DNA of 64,000 nucleotides, from positions 124,001 through 188,000 of the forward strand of contig CBDCHC010000010.1 in the NCBI GenBank assembly GCA_965217075.1, given 5' to 3'. The notes below the pieces were generated by a model. The model ran no database searches. It was given only the letters and a program-made list of their open reading frames with translations, and was not told where the DNA came from. Source of the stretch: CBDCHC01 sp965217075 (GTDB taxonomy: Bacteria; Pseudomonadota; Gammaproteobacteria; PS1; Pseudothioglobaceae). This document shows positions 18,018 through 27,941 of this stretch, piece after piece (positions within the stretch are counted from its first letter, which is position 1; each line of letters starts with the position of its first letter). A program made the translations under genes and the position numbers.

Positions 18018-18518
18018 TTAATTGATAGTAAGGGTTTTAACTTTGCTAATTTTTTGTTTTACTCTAATAATCACAAGCTTTAATATGCCGTTATTATAGC
18101 TAATATCAATATGATTTTTATCTATATCTTTAGGTAATGATATGCTTCTATTAAAACTACCATAATATTGTTCTTGTTTAAGCATGTTTTTACTTTGTTT
18201 TTTGATAAATGATTTTTTAATGCCACTTACTGTTAGCGTATTTTTATCATTAATAGTAATTTTAATATCTTTTTTATTCATACCAGGCAAAGCATAACTT
18301 ATGATATAGTTTTTATCATCTGTAATAATATTTATCCGCGGATATTGCTTAAATAAGTTTTTAGAAAATGTTGGTAATATTTTGTTATTAAAAAAACCTT
18401 TGTTATTAAAAAAACCGATAATATCATCGTGTAATTGCTGATAACGCTGATCTTTATTATTTAGTTGATTAGCATTTAGCGTAGAAGCCATTAACATTAA
18501 AATAAATATTTTTTTCAT
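18018..18518 (-). CDS. Exported small heat-shock protein (Hsp20 family)
   Basis: The 166-residue protein starts at ATG 18518 (GGGGGT upstream), not at the far longer open frame to 18740, which shadows copZ. Residues 1-17 look like a signal peptide (MKKIFILMLMASTLNA). The alpha-crystallin domain follows, with ISYALPGMNKKDIKITIND and YNNGILKL. Most Hsp20 proteins are cytoplasmic, so a signal peptide suggests a periplasmic chaperone. Residues 36-45 hold an FFNNK duplication caused by a 17-base direct repeat near 18388-18420. It is divergent from the copper genes, hinting at envelope or metal stress; that is inference. Confidence 0.8.
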   Translation of the reverse strand: MKKIFILMLMASTLNANQLNNKDQRYQQLHDDIIGFFNNKGFFNNKILPTFSKNLFKQYPRINIITDDKNYIISYALPGMNKKDIKITINDKNTLTVSGIKKSFIKKQSKNMLKQEQYYGSFNRSISLPKDIDKNHIDISYNNGILKLVIIRVKQKISKVKTLTIN

Positions 18519-18600
18519 AATTACCCCCATAAATAAGTTATTTATTATAGTGATTATAATGTACAATTTCAAGTGATTTAAATGTAATATAAAGATAGAC

Positions 18601-18798
18601 ATGGTATTTAAAGTAGAAAAAATGATGTGTAGTGGTTGTGAAACTAATATAAAAAATGCTTTTAGTAAAGTAGATGGCATTGATAACATTACAATAAATT
18701 TAGCTAATAAAATTGTTGACATAACAGGCTCAATTAGCACAAAAGATGCTGTGCAAATTATAGCGGACGCTGGTTATACTGCAGTTTTAAAGAATTAA
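18601..18798 (+). CDS. copZ: Copper chaperone CopZ-like heavy-metal-associated protein
   Basis: The 65-residue single HMA domain has the metal-binding motif MMCSGC near the N-terminus and ends with the typical ADAGYTAVLK helix-strand. It would deliver Cu(I) to the ATPase encoded directly after it (4-base gap). The length and layout are those of CopZ. Specificity for copper rather than another soft metal is inferred from the neighbour. Confidence 0.85.
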   Translation: MVFKVEKMMCSGCETNIKNAFSKVDGIDNITINLANKIVDITGSISTKDAVQIIADAGYTAVLKN

Positions 18799-18802
18799 AG
18801 TG

Positions 18803-21010
18803 ATGCAGGAAATTAAATTGTCAATTACAGGGTTAACTTGTGCTGGATGTGTTAATGCTGTAGAAAAGGCTCTTGTTGGTGTAACTGGAGTAAGCAGTGC
18901 TCAAGTAAATTTAGGAGAACGTACGGCTATAATAAACGGTGATTTTGCTGTAATAGATTTAAAAAAAGCAGTAAAAGACGCTGGTTATGGGGCTAAAGAA
19001 TTAATGTCCACAGCAGACGAATCTGCAAAAGAAGCTGAGGAGCTAAAACACTACCACACATTATGGTGGTGTGCAATTTCTGCTGGAGTAATTGGTTTTT
19101 CTTTGTTTTTTGTTACTATGCTTGGTTATGCACCAGATTTAATTAATGGCAAAATATTTTGGTTAATAATTAGCATAGTAACGTTTGCTGTGTTATTTGT
19201 TGTTGGTGGTCATTTTTTTCGTGGCGCTATGGTAGCAGTACGAAATTTAAGAGGTAATATGGATTTATTAGTAGCCATGGGCACAGGCGTTGCCTGGTTA
19301 TACTCTACATTAGTTGTTTTATTCCCTACAATTATACCAACTATAGCACACGGAGTTTATTTTGAAACAGCCATTATAATTATTTCTTTAGTGTCTTTAG
19401 GCGCGGCTTTAGAAACTAAAGCACGTGGTAAAACATCAATAGCAATTAAACGCTTAATTGGCTTGCAACCAGATACTGCAAGAGTAGTGCGCGATGGTAA
19501 AGAGATTGATATTGATATTGCTGAGGTAGGTTTAAAAGAAACTATTAGAGTGCGTCCTGGTGAAAAAATTGCTGTTGATGGTACGATAATTAAAGGACAA
19601 TCTTTTATTGACGAGTCAATGCTTACAGGAGAATCTATGCCTGTAGAGAAAACTGTAAATGCTGAGGTTTTTAGCGGAACTTTAAATACTAATGGTACTT
19701 TTTTAATGGTAGCAAGTAGTATTGGCAGCGATACTGCTTTAGCTGGTATTATTGACTTAGTGCGTAAAGCACAATCAAGTAAACCAGCTATTGGGCGACT
19801 GGTTGATAAGATTGCTGCAATATTTGTACCTATTGTGCTAATTATAGTTATTATAGCTTTTATTGTTTGGTATATGGTAGGACCTGAGCCATCTATTGCT
19901 TATGCTATAGTAGTAGCGATAACAATAATGGTAATTGCTTGTCCATGCGCTCTAGGTTTAGCAACTCCTATTTCAATTATGGTTGGTATTGGCAGAGCTG
20001 CTGAAAATGGTATTTTAATTCGTAATGGTGAGGCTTTACAGCAAGCTAGTAAACTTAGTACAGTAGTATTTGATAAAACTGGCACGCTGACTATTGGCAA
20101 TCCTAATTTAACTGCATTAATTTTAAATGCTAATTATAGCAAAGAACAGGCGTTATCAGTTGCAGCAAGCATGGAAGCTACATCAGAGCATCCAATTAGT
20201 TTAGCGGTATTAAATGAAGCAAAAAAACAAAAAATTAATTATAATGAGGCAAAGGAATTTCATGCTATTACAGGGCGTGGAGTTAGCGCTATAGTTGATG
20301 ATAAAAAATATTATTTAGGTAATGATAAACTAATGATAGAAAATAATATTGTTATTAAATCTATGGAGCAACAAGCGGCTAAATTAGCTGCAGAAGGAGC
20401 TACGCTTATTTATTTAGCAAATACCACCGAACTCATTGCTTTAATTGGTATTACAGATCCAATTAGAAAGGACTCTAAAGCATCTATAATGAGATTGAAG
20501 CAATTAGGTATTAAGACAATTTTATTAACAGGAGATAATAAAAAAACTGCTAAAGCTGTGGGTAATATTTTAGGAGTAGATGAAATTATAGCTGAAGTAA
20601 TGCCGGTAGATAAAATTAATAAAATTAAGGCTTTACAGAAAAAAGGTGAGATTGTAGCTATGGTAGGCGATGGGATTAATGATGCTCCTGCGCTCATGCA
20701 AGCAAATGTTGGTATTGCTATAGGCACAGGTACTGATACGGCTATTGAAGCAGCAGATATTGCTTTAATGCACTCATCTACATATGGTGTTAGTAAGACT
20801 ATAGCATTATCTGTAGCTACTATGAATAATATTAAACAAAACTTATTAGGTGCTTTTATTTATAACATAATTGGCATACCAGTCGCTGCTGGTATTTTAT
20901 ATCCATTTTTTGGTATATTACTTAGTCCAGTGATTGCTGCCAGCGCTATGAGTCTAAGCTCTGTTACTGTTGTTAGTAATGCTCTTAGGTTAGTAAAAAA
21001 AGATATTTAA
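18803..21010 (+). CDS. copA: Copper-translocating P1B-type ATPase
   Basis: The 735-residue protein has one N-terminal HMA domain (GLTCAGC), eight predicted membrane segments, the TGES actuator motif, the ion-path motif CPC in IACPCALGLATP, the phosphorylation motif DKTGT, the SEHP motif typical of P1B pumps, and GDGINDAP. It exports Cu(I) from the cytoplasm at the cost of ATP. I chose ATG 18803 over the GTG immediately before it. It follows copZ in an operon and converges on aroC with an 8-base gap. Confidence 0.95.
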   Translation: MQEIKLSITGLTCAGCVNAVEKALVGVTGVSSAQVNLGERTAIINGDFAVIDLKKAVKDAGYGAKELMSTADESAKEAEELKHYHTLWWCAISAGVIGFSLFFVTMLGYAPDLINGKIFWLIISIVTFAVLFVVGGHFFRGAMVAVRNLRGNMDLLVAMGTGVAWLYSTLVVLFPTIIPTIAHGVYFETAIIIISLVSLGAALETKARGKTSIAIKRLIGLQPDTARVVRDGKEIDIDIAEVGLKETIRVRPGEKIAVDGTIIKGQSFIDESMLTGESMPVEKTVNAEVFSGTLNTNGTFLMVASSIGSDTALAGIIDLVRKAQSSKPAIGRLVDKIAAIFVPIVLIIVIIAFIVWYMVGPEPSIAYAIVVAITIMVIACPCALGLATPISIMVGIGRAAENGILIRNGEALQQASKLSTVVFDKTGTLTIGNPNLTALILNANYSKEQALSVAASMEATSEHPISLAVLNEAKKQKINYNEAKEFHAITGRGVSAIVDDKKYYLGNDKLMIENNIVIKSMEQQAAKLAAEGATLIYLANTTELIALIGITDPIRKDSKASIMRLKQLGIKTILLTGDNKKTAKAVGNILGVDEIIAEVMPVDKINKIKALQKKGEIVAMVGDGINDAPALMQANVGIAIGTGTDTAIEAADIALMHSSTYGVSKTIALSVATMNNIKQNLLGAFIYNIIGIPVAAGILYPFFGILLSPVIAASAMSLSSVTVVSNALRLVKKDI

Positions 21011-21018
21011 TGTTGTGT

Positions 21019-22077
21019 TTATCTGCACTGTGCTTTATGACGCAAAACATGGTCTGTTAGTGTAATTGCTAGCATAGCTTCTGCAATAGGAGTAGCGCGA
21101 ATACCAACACACGGATCGTGCCTACCTGTTGTAATTACTGTACTCATTTCACCGTTATTATCTAAACTTTTAACTGGTATACGTAAACTAGAGGTTGGTT
21201 TGAGCGCAATAGAAGCTATAATATCTTGCCCAGAGCTAATACCGCCTAATATGCCACCAGCATTATTAGTGATAAAGCCATCTTTAGTATGGATATCACG
21301 GTGTTCGGTGCCTTTTTGTTTAATTGAATTAAATCCAGCACCAATTTCTACCCCTTTAACCGCATTTATGCTCATCAGACAATGGGCTATTTCAGCATCA
21401 AGCCTATCAAATATAGGCTCACCTAAGCCAACAGGTATATTTTTAGCAATAATATTTATTCTTGCTCCAATAGAATTACCTTCTTTACGCAAGTTATCCA
21501 TATATTGCTCTAGTTGTTTTATCTTATTTATATCTGGACAGAAAAAAGGATTGTTTTTTATTATAGTTAGATCTACTGGGTTAATTTTAATATCGCCTAA
21601 TTGCGCTAAATAACCATATACAATAATATTGTGTACTTCTTTTAGATATTTTTTTGCTATAGCACCAGCAGCAACACGCATGGCAGTTTCTCTGGCAGAT
21701 GATCTGCCTCCACCACGATAATCACGTATGCCATATTTTTGTTGATAAGTCCAGTCAGCATGTCCGGGTCTAAAAGTATTTTTTATTGCATCATAATCTT
21801 TAGAACGTTGATTAGTATTTTTAATTATAAGTGCAATTGGCGCCCCTGTAGTTTTGCCATTAAATACACCAGATAAAATTTCTACTATATCATCTTCTCT
21901 TCGTTGTGTTGCATGTCTGCTAGTACCAGGTTTACGTAAATTTAAATCTGGTTGTAAATCAGTTTCATTTAGTGATAAATTAGGAGGACAACCATCAACT
22001 ATAGCAATTAATGCCGTACCGTGCGATTCTCCGGCAGTTGTTAAGCTAAAAAGCTTACCAATAGTGTTACCACTCAT
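21019..22077 (-). CDS. aroC: Chorismate synthase
   Basis: The 352-residue protein carries the chorismate synthase signatures GESHGTALIAIVDGCPP, GRSSARETAMRVAAGAIAKK and RHDPCVG-RA-PIAEAM. It converts EPSP to chorismate using reduced FMN, the last common step to aromatic amino acids and folate. The length is typical. Its start abuts the GFA-family gene, which ends one base upstream, so the two are likely co-transcribed. Confidence 0.97.
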   Translation of the reverse strand: MSGNTIGKLFSLTTAGESHGTALIAIVDGCPPNLSLNETDLQPDLNLRKPGTSRHATQRREDDIVEILSGVFNGKTTGAPIALIIKNTNQRSKDYDAIKNTFRPGHADWTYQQKYGIRDYRGGGRSSARETAMRVAAGAIAKKYLKEVHNIIVYGYLAQLGDIKINPVDLTIIKNNPFFCPDINKIKQLEQYMDNLRKEGNSIGARINIIAKNIPVGLGEPIFDRLDAEIAHCLMSINAVKGVEIGAGFNSIKQKGTEHRDIHTKDGFITNNAGGILGGISSGQDIIASIALKPTSSLRIPVKSLDNNGEMSTVITTGRHDPCVGIRATPIAEAMLAITLTDHVLRHKAQCR

Positions 22078-22470
22078 TTACCACTCCTTGTGCTGGGGAA
22101 TATTATCACAAATATTGTCCCAATTAGCTTTTGATGTTACAAAAATATGTTTTTGTATTAATTCATTTATATTATTAGTGATCGTTCCTAAACGAATACG
22201 TACAAAAGCACTATTATCTTTAATTTTTGCCATAATTGGCGAGCCACAAGTCTTACAAAAAAACCTACTTTTATTATCATTTTCTATAAATTCTTGTACA
22301 TTACTTTCACCACTAATAAAATTAAAGTCATTTTTAGCCACGTTAGCATTAGTAGCAAAAGCCGTGCCTTGTGCTTTGCGGCACTCACTACAATGACACA
22401 TCACAATATCAGTTATTTTTCCTTTAATTATAAACTTTACTGCACCACATAAACAACTTCCTTTATACAT
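22078..22470 (-). CDS. GFA-family (Mss4-like) zinc protein
   Basis: The 130-residue protein has the zinc-binding cysteine pattern of the GFA/CENP-V family: SCLCGAVKF, CHCSECRKAQG and FCKTCGSPI. It was named after glutathione-dependent formaldehyde-activating enzyme, but most members have unknown substrates. It may bind glutathione adducts; nothing in the context (aroC downstream, glnA divergent) narrows the role. Confidence 0.85.
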   Translation of the reverse strand: MYKGSCLCGAVKFIIKGKITDIVMCHCSECRKAQGTAFATNANVAKNDFNFISGESNVQEFIENDNKSRFFCKTCGSPIMAKIKDNSAFVRIRLGTITNNINELIQKHIFVTSKANWDNICDNIPQHKEW

Positions 22471-22591
22471 ATAATTTATCCTTAGTAATATAGTGATATT
22501 TTATAATATTTTAATATTATTAAATCATTAAAAATAAAACTATAGTAAAATAAAAGTTTATTTTAATTTTAACAGGGAAGGGGTTTGGATT

Positions 22592-24007
22592 ATGTCTGCA
22601 GATAATGTATTAAAGATGATAAAAGATAATGAAGTTAAGTTTATTGATTTTCGTTTCACTGACACTAATGGTAAAGAGCAGCATGTAAGTGTTCCTGCAC
22701 ATACTATAGATGCTGATAAATTAAAAGAAGGGCAAATGTTTGATGGTTCATCAATTGCAGGTTGGAAGCCTATTAATGAGTCAGATATGATTTTAATGCC
22801 AGATTTAAGCACTGCAGTTATTGACCCATTTACAGAAGAAAGTACGTTAAATATAACTTGCGATATAATTGAGCCTAATAATATGCAAGGTTATGAAAAA
22901 GATCCACGTTCTATAGCAAGACGTGCTGAGGATTATTTAAAACAAACTGGCATAGGCGATACAGCTTATTTTGGCAACGAACCAGAGTTTTTTGTTTTTG
23001 ATAGCGTGAAATGGGATACTGGTTTTGGACTTGGTAAGGCTTTTTATGAGATTCATTCAGAAGAGGCAGATTGGGAAAGTGGTACAGATTTTGCTGAAGG
23101 TAATAAAGGACATCGTCCACGGATAAAAGGTGGTTATTTTCCGGTGCCCCCTGTCGATTCATTACATGATTTACGCTCACAAATGTGTCTTGCTATAGAG
23201 GATATGGGAGTTACTACCGAAGTACATCATCATGAGGTTGGTACTGCAGGACAGTGTGAAATAGGTGCGTTGTTTAATACTTTAGTAAAAAAAGCAGATG
23301 AGACACAAATTTTAAAATATTGTGTACACAATGTTGCACATATGTATGGTAAAACAGCGACATTTATGCCTAAACCAATTGCTGTGGATAATGGTAATGG
23401 TATGCATGTACATCAGTCAATAGCTAAAAATGGTAAAAATTTATTTGATGGTAACGAGTATGGTGATTTAAGTGAAATAGCTTTATTTTATATTGGCGGA
23501 ATTATTAAACATGCTAAAGCTTTAAATGCTTTTACTAATGCCTCTACGAATTCTTATAAAAGATTAGTTCCAGGTTTTGAGGCGCCAGAAATGTTAGCTT
23601 ATTCAGCGCGTAACCGTTCTGCTGCTATTCGTATTCCTTTTGTTGCTAATCCTCGTGGTCGTCGCATTGAGGTGCGTTTTCCAGACCCAACAGCCAACCC
23701 ATATCTTGCTTTTGCAGCTATGCTTATGGCAGGGATTGATGGTATAAAAAATAAAATCCACCCTGGTAAACCTGGAGATGAAGATTTATATGAATTAAGT
23801 TCTGCTGAAAAAGACAGTATTCCTAAGGTTTGCGGGTCGTTACAAGAGGCCTTAGAATCTCTTGATAAAGATCGTGAGTTTTTAACAGCAGGCGGAGTAT
23901 TTACTAATAACGCTATTGATTCATATATAAAGCTTAAAAATGAGGACGTGTTAGCACTTCGTAGCTCACCACACCCTGTTGAGTTTAATATGTATTATAG
24001 TGTTTAA
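22592..24007 (+). CDS. glnA: Glutamine synthetase, type I
   Basis: The 471-residue protein has the GSI signatures FDGSSIAGWK, GHRPRIKGGYFPVPP, HHHEVGTAGQ and NPYLAFAAMLMAG. The tyrosine of the adenylylation loop is present in GDEDLYELSSAEK, so activity could be controlled by GlnE. It makes glutamine from glutamate, ammonia and ATP. The strong ribosome binding site AGGGAAGGGG precedes the ATG. It is a single-gene unit flanked by AT-rich intergenic DNA; no PII gene is visible. Confidence 0.97.
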   Translation: MSADNVLKMIKDNEVKFIDFRFTDTNGKEQHVSVPAHTIDADKLKEGQMFDGSSIAGWKPINESDMILMPDLSTAVIDPFTEESTLNITCDIIEPNNMQGYEKDPRSIARRAEDYLKQTGIGDTAYFGNEPEFFVFDSVKWDTGFGLGKAFYEIHSEEADWESGTDFAEGNKGHRPRIKGGYFPVPPVDSLHDLRSQMCLAIEDMGVTTEVHHHEVGTAGQCEIGALFNTLVKKADETQILKYCVHNVAHMYGKTATFMPKPIAVDNGNGMHVHQSIAKNGKNLFDGNEYGDLSEIALFYIGGIIKHAKALNAFTNASTNSYKRLVPGFEAPEMLAYSARNRSAAIRIPFVANPRGRRIEVRFPDPTANPYLAFAAMLMAGIDGIKNKIHPGKPGDEDLYELSSAEKDSIPKVCGSLQEALESLDKDREFLTAGGVFTNNAIDSYIKLKNEDVLALRSSPHPVEFNMYYSV

Positions 24008-24157
24008 TATTTATACAAAATAGCGTTAATTTTTATTAACCAGTAGTTTTTAGTTAATATAATTTAATAATTTATTTTTAAATCAATAAAATCGGTAATA
24101 AATATATCTTAATTAAAACTATAAAATAAGTGATAATTTATATATAGAAGTTATTAT

Positions 24158-25450
24158 TTAGTTATTAATTCTAAATCTAGCAGACTTTGCATGAGCATCT
24201 AATCCTTCTATTTCTGCTAAAGTACTTGCAATTTCACCAAGTTCATTTGCACCTTTTTCACTCATCATTATTAGACTAGATTTTTTATAAAAATCTTCAA
24301 CCCCTAAAGGAGAGGCAAATTTAGCAGTACCAGCAGTTGGTAGCACATGATTTGGTCCAGCGCAATAATCACCTAAGGCTTCGCAAGTATTGCGACCCAT
24401 AAATATAGCACCAGCATTAGTAATTTTATTTAACAAATCTTGTGGGTTATCAACTGAAAGCTCTAAATGTTCTGGTGCAATGTGATTGGCAATTTCTATT
24501 GCCTCATCAATATTTTTAGTTAGAATTAAAGCTCCACGGTTTTTTAATGAAGCTCTGATAATTTTTTCTCTATTCATCGTTGGCAGTAGTTTTTTAATGC
24601 TTAACTGAACTTGTGTTATAAACTCAGTATCTGGACATAACAATATACTTTGGGCATCTTCATCATGCTCTGCTTGAGAAAATAAATCCATAGCTATCCA
24701 ATCAGGATTGGTTTTACCATCACAAATTATTAGAATTTCAGATGGACCTGCAATCATATCTATCCCAACTGTACCAAATACTTCTTTTTTAGCAGCAGCA
24801 ACAAAGGCATTTCCAGGGCCTACAATTTTGTCAACTTTTGGGATAAATTTTGTACCATAAGCAAGAGCAGCTATGGCTTGCGCCCCTCCTATAGTAAATA
24901 CTTTATCTATACCAACTATATAAGCGCTTGCTAGTACTAAATTATTAATACTGTTATTTGGAGTTGGAGTTACCATAATTATTTCTTCTACTCCAGCAAT
25001 TTTAGCAGGAATGGCATTCATTAAAACACTTGATGGATATGATGCTTTGCCACCAGGAACATATAAACCAACCTTTGCTATAGGTGTTATTTTTTGCCCC
25101 AACATAGTACCATTTTTCTCTGTGTAACTCCAGTCTGTTATTATTTGTTTTTTATGGTAACTTTCTATTCTATCTTTAGCAGTTAATAAAACATTTGCAG
25201 TATTTTTATCTAAATTATTAAATGCTAATTTTAATTTATCATTTGTGATTACTATTTCTGTTATAGACTTTATATTAATAGCATCAAATTTATTGCTATA
25301 CCTTATAACTGCTTCGTCTCCATGCAAGACAACATTTTTTATTATATCTTTGACTATAGATGTAACATTATGGTTTTTATTAAAATTAAATAATAATTCA
25401 TTTAATTCATTATAAAAATCAACTTTAATGCTAGATAGTATTTTAATCAT
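24158..25450 (-). CDS. hisD: Histidinol dehydrogenase
   Basis: The 430-residue protein matches HisD throughout, including GLYVPGGKASYPSSVLMNAIPAKIAG split by short insert-free stretches, VDKIVGPGNAFVAAAKK and IDMIAGPSEILI. It is a zinc enzyme that oxidises histidinol to histidine in two NAD-dependent steps. It overlaps hisG by four bases (ATGA type), at the end of an mlaC-murA-hisG-hisD run. Confidence 0.97.
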   Translation of the reverse strand: MIKILSSIKVDFYNELNELLFNFNKNHNVTSIVKDIIKNVVLHGDEAVIRYSNKFDAINIKSITEIVITNDKLKLAFNNLDKNTANVLLTAKDRIESYHKKQIITDWSYTEKNGTMLGQKITPIAKVGLYVPGGKASYPSSVLMNAIPAKIAGVEEIIMVTPTPNNSINNLVLASAYIVGIDKVFTIGGAQAIAALAYGTKFIPKVDKIVGPGNAFVAAAKKEVFGTVGIDMIAGPSEILIICDGKTNPDWIAMDLFSQAEHDEDAQSILLCPDTEFITQVQLSIKKLLPTMNREKIIRASLKNRGALILTKNIDEAIEIANHIAPEHLELSVDNPQDLLNKITNAGAIFMGRNTCEALGDYCAGPNHVLPTAGTAKFASPLGVEDFYKKSSLIMMSEKGANELGEIASTLAEIEGLDAHAKSARFRINN

Positions 25451-26061
25451 ATAACTGCGGTTATTTTTGTTATTAAATTTTTAATTTTTTTATTATTTAT
25501 AATATAAGATGCACGGTTTACAATAAGCCTTGAGCTAATATCATATATTTTTTTAATAGCCACTAAATTATTAGCTGCTAAAGTATTTCCTGTATCTACT
25601 AAGTCAACTATTACATCACTAAGTCCTATGATTGGTGCTAATTCCATAGCACCATATAATTTTATTATTTCGCAACGCTGATTATTTTCAATAAAATATT
25701 TTTTAGCACAGTTATTGTATTTAGTTGCTACTTTAATTATATTTTTATTAATATTGGCATTTTTTTTAGCAGCCAGCATAAGTTTGCATTTTGCTATATT
25801 TAAATCCAGCATTTCAAAAATATTATCAGTATTTTGCTCTAATAATATATCTTTGCCAACAATACCAATATCAGCAGCACCATGCTTAACAAATACAGGA
25901 ACATCAATTGAACGGGCAATGATAATCTTTATACTTTTATCATTAGTAGTTAAAATTAATTTTCTACTCTTTAACTCATTATTAGCAACAATAAGGTTAA
26001 TTTTTTCAAGTATTGGCAGAGTTTGTTGTAATACTCTGCCTTTGGCAATCGCTATTATCAA
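25447..26061 (-). CDS. hisG: ATP phosphoribosyltransferase, short form
   Basis: The 204-residue protein starts MIIAIAKGRVLQQTLPIL and includes the PRPP-binding LSDVIVDLVDTGNTLAANNL. It lacks the C-terminal regulatory domain of long HisG, so it should work as a hetero-octamer with HisZ, encoded elsewhere. It catalyses the first step of histidine synthesis. It overlaps murA and hisD by four bases on each side. Confidence 0.95.
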   Translation of the reverse strand: MIIAIAKGRVLQQTLPILEKINLIVANNELKSRKLILTTNDKSIKIIIARSIDVPVFVKHGAADIGIVGKDILLEQNTDNIFEMLDLNIAKCKLMLAAKKNANINKNIIKVATKYNNCAKKYFIENNQRCEIIKLYGAMELAPIIGLSDVIVDLVDTGNTLAANNLVAIKKIYDISSRLIVNRASYIINNKKIKNLITKITAVI

Positions 26062-27317
26062 TTATTTATCCTTTTTATTTTAGCCCCAAGTCGTTGTAAT
26101 TTTTCCTCTATTAACTCATAACCTCTATCTAAATGATATACTCTGTCAATAATACTTTCGCCTTTAGCGCATAATGCTGCTAAAACTAAACTAGCTGACG
26201 CACGTAAATCTGTAGCCATTAGTTTAGCTCCAGTTAATTTATTTCCTCCACGACAAAGTACACTATTATTTTGAATTTCAAAATTAGCCCCCATACGATT
26301 AAGTTCTGGAATATGCATAAAACGATTTTCAAAAATAGTTTCAGTAATAATGCTATTTCCTATTGCTATAGAATTTAAGGCACTAAACTGCGCTTGCATA
26401 TCAGTAGGAAAACCCGGAGATGCGCCAGTAATTATATCTACTGCTTTTAATTTTTTATTAGTGGCATCTATGGTTATTTTATCATTATTAATATCTATGG
26501 AGCAGCCTAGCTCTCTTAGTTTTTGTATAACAGAATTAAGAGAGTTGCTATTAGCATTTTTAACGGTAATTTTTCCGCCAGTAATAGCTGCTGCTACTAA
26601 ATATGTACCAATTTCAATACGATCATAACATATTTTATATTCTGTGCCTGTTAATTTATCTACACCGTCTATAATGATAGTATCAGTCCCAGCACCAGAT
26701 ATTTTAGCTCCCATTTTTTGTAAAAATTTTATTAAATCTAAAATTTCTGGCTCTTTAGCAGCGTTATTTATAATAGTTTGACCTGTAGCTAAAGTAGCCG
26801 CCATAATGATATTTTCTGTAGTTGTTACTGATGTTTTATCAAAACTTATCTCACAACCAATCAGCTTATCTGCTTTAGCATATATATAGCCGTTTTTAAT
26901 TTCTATACTAGCTCCCATTTTTTTAAACGCCTCTATATGCAAATTAACTGGGCGTACTCCAATAGCACAACCTCCAGGCAGTGAAACTTTGGCTTGTTTA
27001 TATTTAACTAATAACGGACCTAGTGTAAGTATAGCAGCACGCATAGTTTTTACTAAATTATATTCAGCAATAAGATTAGTTATATTAGCATTATTTATAA
27101 TTAAACTACCATTGCTGTCTTGAATCAAATCACTGCCCATTTTGCTCAGTATCCGCATAGCAGTAGCTATATCATATAACCTTGGAGTATTTTTTATTGT
27201 TACTATGTCAGTTGTTAAAATTGAAGCAAAAATAATAGGCAAAGCTGAATTTTTTGAACCAGAAGCACTAATTTCACCAAATAATGGTTGCCCTCCTGTA
27301 ATGACTAATTTATCCAC
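26058..27317 (-). CDS. murA: UDP-N-acetylglucosamine 1-carboxyvinyltransferase
   Basis: The 419-residue protein carries the MurA signatures (GEISASGSKNSALPI; the active-site loop around GGCAIGVRPVNLH with the catalytic cysteine of the GCAIG motif; GFPTDMQAQF). It starts peptidoglycan precursor synthesis by adding enolpyruvate to UDP-GlcNAc. The presence of Cys rather than Asp predicts fosfomycin sensitivity. It overlaps mlaC by eight bases. The order mlaC-murA-hisG-hisD is a gammaproteobacterial arrangement, here without mlaB and bolA between mlaC and murA. Confidence 0.97.
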   Translation of the reverse strand: MDKLVITGGQPLFGEISASGSKNSALPIIFASILTTDIVTIKNTPRLYDIATAMRILSKMGSDLIQDSNGSLIINNANITNLIAEYNLVKTMRAAILTLGPLLVKYKQAKVSLPGGCAIGVRPVNLHIEAFKKMGASIEIKNGYIYAKADKLIGCEISFDKTSVTTTENIIMAATLATGQTIINNAAKEPEILDLIKFLQKMGAKISGAGTDTIIIDGVDKLTGTEYKICYDRIEIGTYLVAAAITGGKITVKNANSNSLNSVIQKLRELGCSIDINNDKITIDATNKKLKAVDIITGASPGFPTDMQAQFSALNSIAIGNSIITETIFENRFMHIPELNRMGANFEIQNNSVLCRGGNKLTGAKLMATDLRASASLVLAALCAKGESIIDRVYHLDRGYELIEEKLQRLGAKIKRINN

Positions 27318-27918
27318 CTAAATATTTAGCAATAAAGTCATCAAGGCCGTTTCTTTTGATGTATGAGTTAAATTGTGTTCTATAGTTTTTTACCAAACTA
27401 ACACCAAAAATTATTACATCATAAATACGCCATTTTTCTTTTTTTATAGCTTTAACGGCGATAATAGTTGGGTTATTATTTTTTATTTTAAAATTTAATT
27501 TAATAATAGCTTTATTGCGTAACTTTTTTACATTAGGGTCAGCTGTAACTATAATATCCTTAAAATCATTATAACTAAGCAATATAGCTGCATAATCATT
27601 AATTAGTAAGTTAATTACATGTTGTTGTGCTAGTTCTTTTTGTTTATTAGTTAATTGCTTCCAATATTTTTTTAAAGAGTTTTTAGTGCTAATTTCAACA
27701 GCTATAAATGGAATAAAATTATCTCTGATCAATTGTTTAATATTAGCTATTGTTAATGTTTTATTTTTATTTTGTTTTTTTAACTCTATAATTTTATCAA
27801 TTGATTTACTGACAATATTTTTCATAACGATATCTACACTATATTCTTGTTTAACTTCAGTCGCTGAGGTAGCACTAACTATCAATATAAGTATAGGTAT
27901 AATAAAATATTTATACAT
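27310..27918 (-). CDS. mlaC: Phospholipid transport protein MlaC
   Basis: The 202-residue protein has an N-terminal signal peptide (YFIIPILILIVSATSATE) and the Tol-tolerance/MlaC domain. This includes the hydrophobic ligand-binding region around LTNKQKELAQQHVINLLINDYA. MlaC ferries phospholipids across the periplasm between the outer membrane and the MlaFEDB complex. The other mla genes are not in the window. It heads the operon with murA and is divergent from uvrC. Confidence 0.88.
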   Translation of the reverse strand: MYKYFIIPILILIVSATSATEVKQEYSVDIVMKNIVSKSIDKIIELKKQNKNKTLTIANIKQLIRDNFIPFIAVEISTKNSLKKYWKQLTNKQKELAQQHVINLLINDYAAILLSYNDFKDIIVTADPNVKKLRNKAIIKLNFKIKNNNPTIIAVKAIKKEKWRIYDVIIFGVSLVKNYRTQFNSYIKRNGLDDFIAKYLGG

Positions 27919-27941
27919 AAAATATTATTAATTAAAAAATT

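Noticed and set aside
18018..18740. A 240-residue protein including the Hsp20 gene.
   Set aside because: The first 74 codons are antisense to copZ and cross the divergent promoter region; ATG 18518 has a ribosome binding site and a signal peptide.
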